From Episyrphus balteatus (lineage: Eukaryota > Arthropoda > Insecta > Diptera > Syrphidae): a stretch of 64,000 bases of DNA. The notes under the pieces were generated by a model, which was not told the DNA's origin, ran no database searches, and was given only the letters and a program-made list of their open reading frames with translations. Both the position numbers and the translations under genes were made by a program. This document shows positions 56,582-64,000 of the stretch, in pieces; the stretch's first letter is position 1, and every line of letters starts with the position of its first letter. The DNA lies in the NCBI RefSeq assembly GCF_945859705.1, contig NC_079134.1, forward strand, positions 34,610,576-34,674,575, given 5' to 3'.

Positions 56582-59190
56582 AGTCACAATTACTTGTTCG
56601 TTTTATGGAGGTAGCCAAACTTCAAAAACTATACACTTTAGTAATATTATACCAATAAATTATGTATTTAAATCCTTAACAGTTAAGTAAATTAAAATAT
56701 TTCACACTTTTTCGTATATTTATTCAAATAAACACAAAAGTGAAAAATAAACAAAATGAACTTCTTAATCATTCCACCATTTATTTATCTATTTATAACT
56801 TGTTTACCAAAGAAAAATGTCTATCAATTGTAGTCTTAGACAAAATAACCCAATCCCTAATTCCTTAACAACACAAAATACAATTTTATCTCATGAATTA
56901 CTCAGCCAAAAAAAAAAACATTATCTTAATATAATAAGGGTTCACATTTCTGTTTATTAATAAAGAAACCAAATATCATGCAAACAAATAAAGCATGAAA
57001 TCTTATTTACTCATCATCATTTGGAGTCTATGTGTGGACGAAGACTTTTTCCAGTAAACCTACACATTTTTCTCACCTCCTTACAAAATATTCTTAAAGA
57101 CCTTCAATACTGTCTTTGAGGTGTTAAATAATTTTTGGTAAAATTTGTAGATCTTTGTCGATTTTCAAGAACTGACAGAAATATATTTGCCCACTACTAA
57201 ATCACTCACAAATTGTTTTTACGCCTAAATAACGTTAACTTTTTTTGCAACGCCCATCATTCCAGACCCCATCATCATCATCATTCCCCAATCAAACAAT
57301 GAAAGTCCAATGTTTTATTTGCAATTTGAATTTGACTCAATTGAAACTTTGTTCTCTTGTCAAGTTTATATGCCGGAAGTAGGCAACAATAACTACCATT
57401 TCCGGAAATTGCTCCCACAAAAAAAAAAAAAATAAAATGACCTCAAAGTTACAATCCGTTTGTGTAATAATACACCAGCAAGTGAAGCGGTATATATTGG
57501 CGGGCGCTTGTCTAGTTTTTCGTTCAAAAAGGACACACAGGGACAATAACTTTATTCCGTCGTCATCGTTCTAACTGACAAATCTACTATTCCGACAGAG
57601 ATTCAACTAAATTGCCTTGGTTTATTTTTTTTTTGTACCTCCTATGAATCCGTCAGTCTGTCTGCCATCGAACAATGTTCCCGTCGTAGTCGTCTATAAT
57701 GGCCGGGGTATTAGCAGGCGAAACTTTTTTTTTTTTTTTTATTGTGAATGGCATTTTATTCATTCGACATAGAAATACACATTTCAATGAAATTCTCTTC
57801 TATTTCCTGTTGGAATGGGAATTTTTTTTTTTTTTATTTTAGATCCTAGAATATGTATAATAGAAAAAGAAAAAATCCATCAAAACCAACAAAAGCAAAT
57901 AACAAGCGTAACACTAACTAAATTGTTATGGCTTTGTTTTTGTCATCATCCACTCAAGACTCAAAAGCATAAAATGGCTCGACATGGTTCCTCTTATTCG
58001 TCCTATGTGGTGGTGTAAAAGCGAATAGAGAGAGAGGACATTTTATTAGCTTCCCATACTTCTCTACAAACTAAGGAAGTAAAAATTTCCCCTCCTGCTG
58101 GGTTTTTTTTGTCAGTCAATTGATTTGCCGCCAACCTCATTGTCTTTGATTGCCAAAGAAACGACAACCAACACGACAGTAGGCAATAAGCGTGGGTGAT
58201 GATAATAATCATTGTTTTTTTTTTTTTTAGATTTTTTTTTGTTTTTTTTTTTCAGAGAAAAATTCAATTGTTTTTGCACTTAACTTTTAAATAAATTTAC
58301 TAAAAGAAACAAAAAAAAATAAAAAAATAAATATATAGCAGAGAGGGGATTTTGTTCCGCATTTTACAAGGGTAAATAACTTTGGTTTCAATCTTGTTCA
58401 AATTATTTACCTTTGAAGTGGAATTCTTGAGAAATAAAAAAGATATGAGAAGAAAAATAATAATAAAACTCGTGTATCAGTTTTTTTTTTTCTTTTTTTC
58501 GTTTCTATGGGAGTTTTTTTTTTCATAGAAATAAGCTCTGGTTGGTAAAAATAAGACTGGTAACACGATATAACAAGGTATGACGCAAATAATTGAGTAA
58601 ACACGTGGCATCTATTAGATATCCTGGGATTGAGTAATGAAATGATTATTTTTTTATGTTTTTTTCTTAATAACAATAAAGCAAACATGTCACATTGAAG
58701 ATTATAGGTATAAATTTTATTCAGAGAAACATATAAATATAATTTATTTTTAATCTAGTTTGCTATAAAAAAATGCATATTTCTTCATCCATTGATGTAG
58801 TTATTTTTCATTTATTTATTTTAGCTGGAAATCACAAAGCCAATAATTGCAACACTGTCCTACGGGAATTTTAAATCGGAAATTTTATGAAGTAATTTTT
58901 TCATTTTCGCCTCGTTTGCGAGTTATAAAAGTTTTTATGTTTTAAATGTTAATTTCGTTTAATAGCCTTATTTTTGCAAAAATTTAAGAAAAAATTAAGT
59001 TTTACTCAAACAATAACACTGTATTACAAAATAAAAATCATGTAAATTACTTTGTAAATTAACTAGCAGAGGTTGTTGGTATTATACTGAGTACATCATA
59101 TTTCGGCACTTGAAATTTTTTGTAGACCCTCAAAATTTCAAGTTATCAAAAAAACCGTTTTTCAATGTTTTCAGATTTCAACGATTTTTA
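56582..59190. other. Gene-free DNA, partly of normal complexity
   Basis: 56990-58210 is less repetitive, with frames under 95 codons that carry no domain. No gene is supported. Confidence 0.4.
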
Positions 59191-59209
59191 CTCAGTCATT
59201 TGAAAAATT

Positions 59210-59603
59210 TTGAAAATTTTTTTTTTGAAAAATCAGATTCTCGAAAACGGGACATTGAATTTTTTTGAAATTTTGTTTTTAGATGTTGATTAGTGATTTC
59301 TACAAAATGGCATACCAATTTTATTTTAAAACTTTTTTTCCAAAAACTTATTTATAAAAAATTAGTTTTTTTAAAAACGGGTCTAACGATTTTGAAAATT
59401 TTTTTTTCTAAAAATGCATGTTAATATATCAATCAAAACTGCATACTTGTTTTGGAGGGCAATTTAATTTCAGATTTTATTTTAGTTTTTTTTTAAACGA
59501 ATTTTATTTTTTTTTCCAAATTTCTATACATATAAAAAGTCTTAAAAATTTAAGCAACTTTAACTCTAAGAGCAAGTACGTGCGACCCCAGTCGTGCAAT
59601 TTA
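59210..59603 (+). repeat. TCTG-family repeat, right-hand part
   Basis: Closely follows 12827-13199 and the first tail at 12680-12718: AAAACGGGACATTGAATTTT, TACAAAATGGCATACCAATT, TTTAAGCAACTTTAACTCTA, ending AAGAGCAAGTACGTGCGACC then CCAGTCGTGCA. The head and the TCTG tract are missing. Confidence 0.75.
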
Positions 59604-59605
59604 TT

Positions 59606-60564
59606 TTTTTTAGTTCGGAGACCGTTTCAGGCCTGAGCCTGGAAAAAAAACTCTCAACTGAAAAGTTCCTGGAATTTCATTATCTTTTAGCTTAAAGAGT
59701 CTGAGATCTCGGAAATTTTACCGTTTTGCTGAAAATCGTGAAAGCACCGTTTTTGTGACCTTTGACCCCAAGTAAATTTTTTTTCCAGGTCTCGGATCGA
59801 TGAGGACTTTTTAGATTGAATTTATGATGGTGTTTCCAACAATCCTACCAATTTTTAGCTTGCTGAGAATTTATGTAACCTCACTCCATTTTTTTAGTCT
59901 AATTTGAACGGACTATAGACTAAACCATTTTCTTGTGAAAAACTCTTATAAGCGAAAACAGTTAAAATAATTTTTAGTTGGAAAAAAAAAATAATTTAAA
60001 TTTAATGAAAAAATCTAACACGATAGTATTAGGAATTTGAAATTTATAGACAAAAGAATCTGTGAAACCAAAAAATAAACTCAGAATACCTACAAAAAAA
60101 TCGAAAAATTTGACAATTTTTTTTTTTAAACCCAATAATTCGTCAAAAAATTGGAAAAAAAAAATGAGAAAAAAATACATTTTATATTTTAAAATGGTAG
60201 TTTATAAAAAAAAATAAACAGAATTTTTTAGTAGAGCGTTCAAAATTTTAGTCTAGCTTTTTTGATGAGCCATTAAAAAGTTATCAAATTCTAAGCTCAA
60301 AAACACAATCTTTCTATGCGGCAGTACCTAATAAATATTGACATTAATAGCTGCAACTTTTACAGGATTTTTTTTTCATCATTCACCAACAAAATTTTGA
60401 ATCAGTCTAGTCTACAATATATTCAACAGCAAATAGTTACGATAACACTAATTAAGATCATTTTGTTTTAGGGAAATCAATGATTTTTACTTTCTTAGTA
60501 AAACATTAGCGGCGAATTAGTTTATAATAATAATTCAATTGATATCCCAAGTTTTCGGAACCAA
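59606..60564. other. Non-coding DNA
   Basis: A+T-rich, no gene or repeat border recognised. Confidence 0.45.
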
Positions 60565-60676
60565 GGGTCATATGCATAAAAAATAGTAAATGCTTTTACT
60601 TGAAAAATTGTAAATTGTAAATTGTACTTATTAATTTCATATTGCTAGTATTTACTATTTTTTATGCATACGGGCC
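60565..60676. repeat. 112-bp hairpin repeat
   Basis: TATGCATAAAAAATAGTAAA at 60571-60590 is mirrored by TTTACTATTTTTTATGCATA at 60651-60670. GGG-type bases lie outside both arms (AAGGGTCA on the left, CGGGCCCAAG on the right). MITE-like. No clear TSD. Confidence 0.65.
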
Positions 60677-62167
60677 CAAGTGTCGAACGTATGTCGAAAA
60701 TGCTTGTTATATCGAAAAAGCCCCGAATTTGTCAACATTTGGTGATGTTAGGCTAATCTAGCGACTAGTTATTGACGAAAACTAAAAACTTTCTCTAAGC
60801 CTAAACCGTCAAGTTAGGCTTAATGGATTCTAAGATATTGATTCTTAAATGTGACTAATGTTGTCAGTGAGAAAATTCGTTTTCTAAAGGCCAAAGTCGG
60901 AAGAATTTTATTGCATGTAGAAAAAAATTTAAATATATTTTAAAAATCCAAAAATTACATTACATAAAATCCCATATTACAGTAACCTACATCAAAGCTT
61001 CTGTACAAATTTTTGTTGAAATCGACAAATTCTGTTTTTCAAAATTCTGCCAGCATTATACTTGAACAAAAAAATTCTGCCAATTCTGTTTTTTTTTTAA
61101 TTTTTATAGCATATGCGCTGACTAAAGAAAATACACCTCATCAATGCAATTCAAAATTGGTACCTACTTTTCTAAATTTTATTTGTTTAAGTGTCGCAAA
61201 TATTTTTTTAAAATCATAGACTGACTTTCTTTCAAATAAAATCTATAACTAATTGGAACCGATGTTGTTCGATACAAGATATTGATTTTCTTATTAAAAT
61301 TTTTGAATATTCTTCTTTATTTGACAAATTAAAAAATTTTAAATTATTTTCGGAAATGTTTAGTACCTATTAAAAACCTTTTCTTAATATTTTTAAATTT
61401 ATTCATTAACAAAAAAGAATATGCATTCAAAGAATGACAAATTATTTAGGTAAGTAATCAAATAAGCAGATAATTTTTCAAGAAGATGATTTTACATAAT
61501 TTTGCAAAAAATTAAAAAATGGTTTTTTAAAATGTTAAAAAGCGAGAGCGTTTTTTAATTTTTTGCTGAATTTTTAAAAACAGAATTATGAAAAGCAGAA
61601 TTTTGGAAAACAGAATTTTGAAAAGCAGAATTTTGACCCCGGCCGAATTTTGACCCCAACCCGTACAAAAAATATTTTTTGTTTGTTTCAAAAATGTATT
61701 CTTACTTGTAGAATGCATTGAACACACAAAAAATGTAACCAAATTGTTTTCTAATATTTGATTGTTATCTCCAGTTTGACACACACGTTCAAAAATATTT
61801 GACAATGTTTCATTCAACTCGAGTCCAAAAACTTAAGATGTGTAATGAGTACTGACCCAAAGTTATAAACAACTGTCCCTAAAATCAGAACGATCCGATT
61901 TGACGGTCGCGTCCTTCCTTTACAGAATCGATATTACCTACTGGCCTAGAACACCCAAGAGCAGAAATGAATGTCTTCACAAAAGAAAAACAATAGGTAG
62001 GTATTAAAATTCAACATTTTTATGATCATTATATTTGTACATATTTATGAATAAATTATAAACTAACCATTAAGAAGCCATTTATTTGATTGTGTCATCT
62101 AACCATCACTATTTTTGAATTAATATCCTTTTAATATCTTAATTGTTTTGCAACAGTATACTGCGAA
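60677..62167. other. Upstream region of the gustatory receptor gene
   Basis: No further receptor-like exon is visible here. 61560-61650 repeats AGAATTTTG-type phrases. A pyrimidine-rich AG (TTGTTTTGCAACAG) at 62156 could be a splice acceptor for a 5' non-coding exon. No TATA box can be assigned. Confidence 0.4.
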
Positions 62168-63507
62168 ATGTCCTGCCCAAAGGACTTGCTAATATTTTTA
62201 CGATTCGCCAAATCCACTGGAATTCTTCCAGCAACATTCGACAACAATTCCTCTCAACTTGTTACGAATAAAACTGATAGAACAATATCAAGAGTAGTGA
62301 ATTTGATTGCTAGTTCAGCATCAATATTGACATTGTTCGGTTATTTTAATTACTTCCATGCTAAATATGGTTACGGAGCAACCAATGCAAATGCATTGAT
62401 GGCACAATCTGTTATTAGTTGTTCAACAAAATTCCTAACAGTGATTTGGATATATTTCAATGGACAACAAACAGTGAAAATTGTCAATGAAATTTTGAGA
62501 ATTTTAATATTTTTAAAAGTTTCCAAAAATAAAAAATTCATTCGTTTACTATTTAGAATATCAATGTTTGTAATTATTATTCATGTACTCAATTCAATCT
62601 TAAATTTTTTGACAGAAATAATGATTGATTTTTTTAAAGGTTTACATTGGCTAATGTTATCAATAAAAATTCTTCATATAAATTTATTTTTAATTTTCAA
62701 TATTTGTCTGGTATTGATAATTCGAACAACATTGGAAATAATTAATTTGGAACTTAAAACTTTGATTGAAGTGAAAATGAGTCAAGAGAATTTTCATCGA
62801 ATTAGAAATATTTTGACAGAACGAAGTAACTTGTTAAGATTGTGCATTGTCGATATAAATACAGTTATGGGCGTGCCAATGTTTATTTTGACACTTCAAC
62901 ATTTTTTTATTTTGATAACATTGCCTTTTTTGGTATTGACACTTTTAAATGACTTTAAGTTAAAAAACTCTGCCAAAGTTGCATATTTCTTAAATGCATG
63001 TTTAAATGTAAGTTTGCCAGTAATAGGTTTTTATTGCATGGGACTTACTGTAAATACAATTGATGAAGAAGTGAGTGCCTAAAAAAGTCCTAAAATGTTG
63101 CAGGGATATGTTTTTTACAAAATTAAATGAGGCAATTTGTTTTTTTTTTTTCCTTTTTTCATTTCAGGCAAAACGAACAACGAGAATTTTTTCAAAGAAG
63201 TCACAACGAGGAACACCTTTAGAGAAAATGGTTAAAAAATCTATTTAATATAATTTTTTTTATTAAATAATAAATTAATTTTAAATTTTCTTGCAGGTTG
63301 ATAAATTCTTGCTTAAAAATGTTGATCAAAAATCAATTTTGACAGCTTACGGATTTTTTCATCTCAATAAATATACACTCTTTAAGGTAAATGTTTTTAA
63401 TTTGAAGATCTTAAAGATAAAATTTTAAAAACAAAAATTATATTTAGATGTTTGCTGCAGTTTTTACCTACATTGTTATTCTTTTTCAATTTAAAAGTAT
63501 GGAATAA
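62168..63507 (+). CDS. Gr39a-like: Gustatory receptor, Gr39a-like, four exons
   Basis: A seven-transmembrane insect chemoreceptor (7tm_7 family), a ligand-gated channel of taste neurons with an intracellular N-terminus. Exons: 62168-63070 (301 codons), 63168-63230 (21), 63297-63386 (30) and 63448-63504 plus stop TAA. Total 371 residues, normal for the family. All introns are phase 0; donors are GTGAGT, GTTAAA (weak) and GTAAAT; acceptors are TTTCAG, TTGCAG and TTTAG. Hydrophobic segments lie at about 43-62, 77-97, 129-148, 162-185, 236-260, 270-293 and 353-367. The family signature TYhhhhhQF is seen as TYIVILFQF in the last exon. The stretch KFLLKN...LTAYGFF...TLFK closely resembles what I recall of Drosophila Gr39a, where several long first exons share three short ones. 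Only one long exon is visible here. AATAAA overlaps the stop (63506-63511). Confidence 0.85.
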
Positions 63508-64000
63508 TAAACTAAAAATTACAATAAGAGATTCAACGAAAACAATTATAACAATTCCATTTGGAATTGTTAATTATCATTATAAAAACCGTTAGCATTC
63601 AAACAAAAATGTTACTTCTAGTCTTAATGTAAGAATGAGATAGAAAACTTCGTTTTGTCAACGAACAAAGAAGATAATCGTTTGAGCCATTAACGCGAAT
63701 AATGAAAAAATATATAAATGTAATTTACACAAAACATTTTAATTTAATTTTATTTGTTTTTAAAAGCACTAAAAATGTAGTTTTACTATAATTCTTTATA
63801 AAGAATACATTAACTAAAAAGAAAAAAAAATATAATAACAAAAAAAAATCTGTTTCCACTGTAGATATGTGTACAAGAGTGATCCCTAGTGCCAATAATT
63901 TTTGAAAAAAAAAAAAAATTATTTGCAGCATATGGGTGATTGGAAAATTTAGGATATATGGTATATGCAAGGGGAACATAAATTGCCCACAAACAAATTG
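63508..64000. other. Downstream flank of the receptor gene
   Basis: A+T-rich, no second gene starts before the window ends. Confidence 0.4.

Noticed and set aside
61013..61219. 68-codon frame upstream of the receptor, candidate alternative first exon
   Set aside because: Too short, no TM pattern or similarity to the long receptor exon, and no phase-0 donor at its end.

Overview
This looks like nuclear DNA from an insect, most likely a brachyceran fly. The base composition is strongly A+T with endless poly-A/poly-T runs. The one host gene I can name, at the right edge, is an intron-containing gustatory receptor that resembles fly Gr39a. Nothing bacterial or phage-like is present. All comparisons here were made by eye, so percent identities are deliberately not given and repeat borders without a clear target-site duplication (TSD) are approximate.

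Layout. 1-33 kb is gene-poor DNA packed with non-autonomous repeats: hairpin-sized inverted repeats, several terminal-inverted-repeat (TIR) elements with readable TSDs, a 738-bp (CTAA)n block, a dispersed family built around a (TCTG)n tract, an inverted pair of ~0.8-1 kb repeats, and a decayed LINE reverse transcriptase. 33.2-41.0 kb is a nested stack: a piggyBac-like TTAA element holds a second TIR element (TSD CGCT), which holds a 5.5-kb Ty3/gypsy LTR retrotransposon (TSD CTAGG) with near-identical LTRs but a broken pol. Directly beside it, 41.05-46.51 kb is a second Ty3/gypsy element with identical LTRs by eye and a single uninterrupted 1365-codon gag-pol frame, so it is very young and probably still competent.

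46.5-62 kb is again gene-poor. It holds a second nested stack at 49.3-52.3 kb: a TA-flanked TIR element holds a CACAGAG-ended element carrying a tRNA-like Pol III unit, which holds a hAT-like element with a perfect 8-bp TSD. A second CACAGAG copy lies at 55.8-56.2 kb with most of the tRNA-like unit deleted. 62.17-63.51 kb is the gustatory receptor gene: one 301-codon exon followed by three short phase-0 exons, 371 codons in all.

The most unusual observations are: (1) two elements with different ends and different TSD lengths (15.5-16.6 kb and 49.9-51.1 kb) share a ~390-bp core; (2) a TIR element with an internal A box, B box and T8 terminator; (3) an LTR element whose leader seems to hold a 673-nt intron packed with copies of one short motif; and (4) a two-level nest that can be proved from an unoccupied copy of the same site elsewhere in the window.
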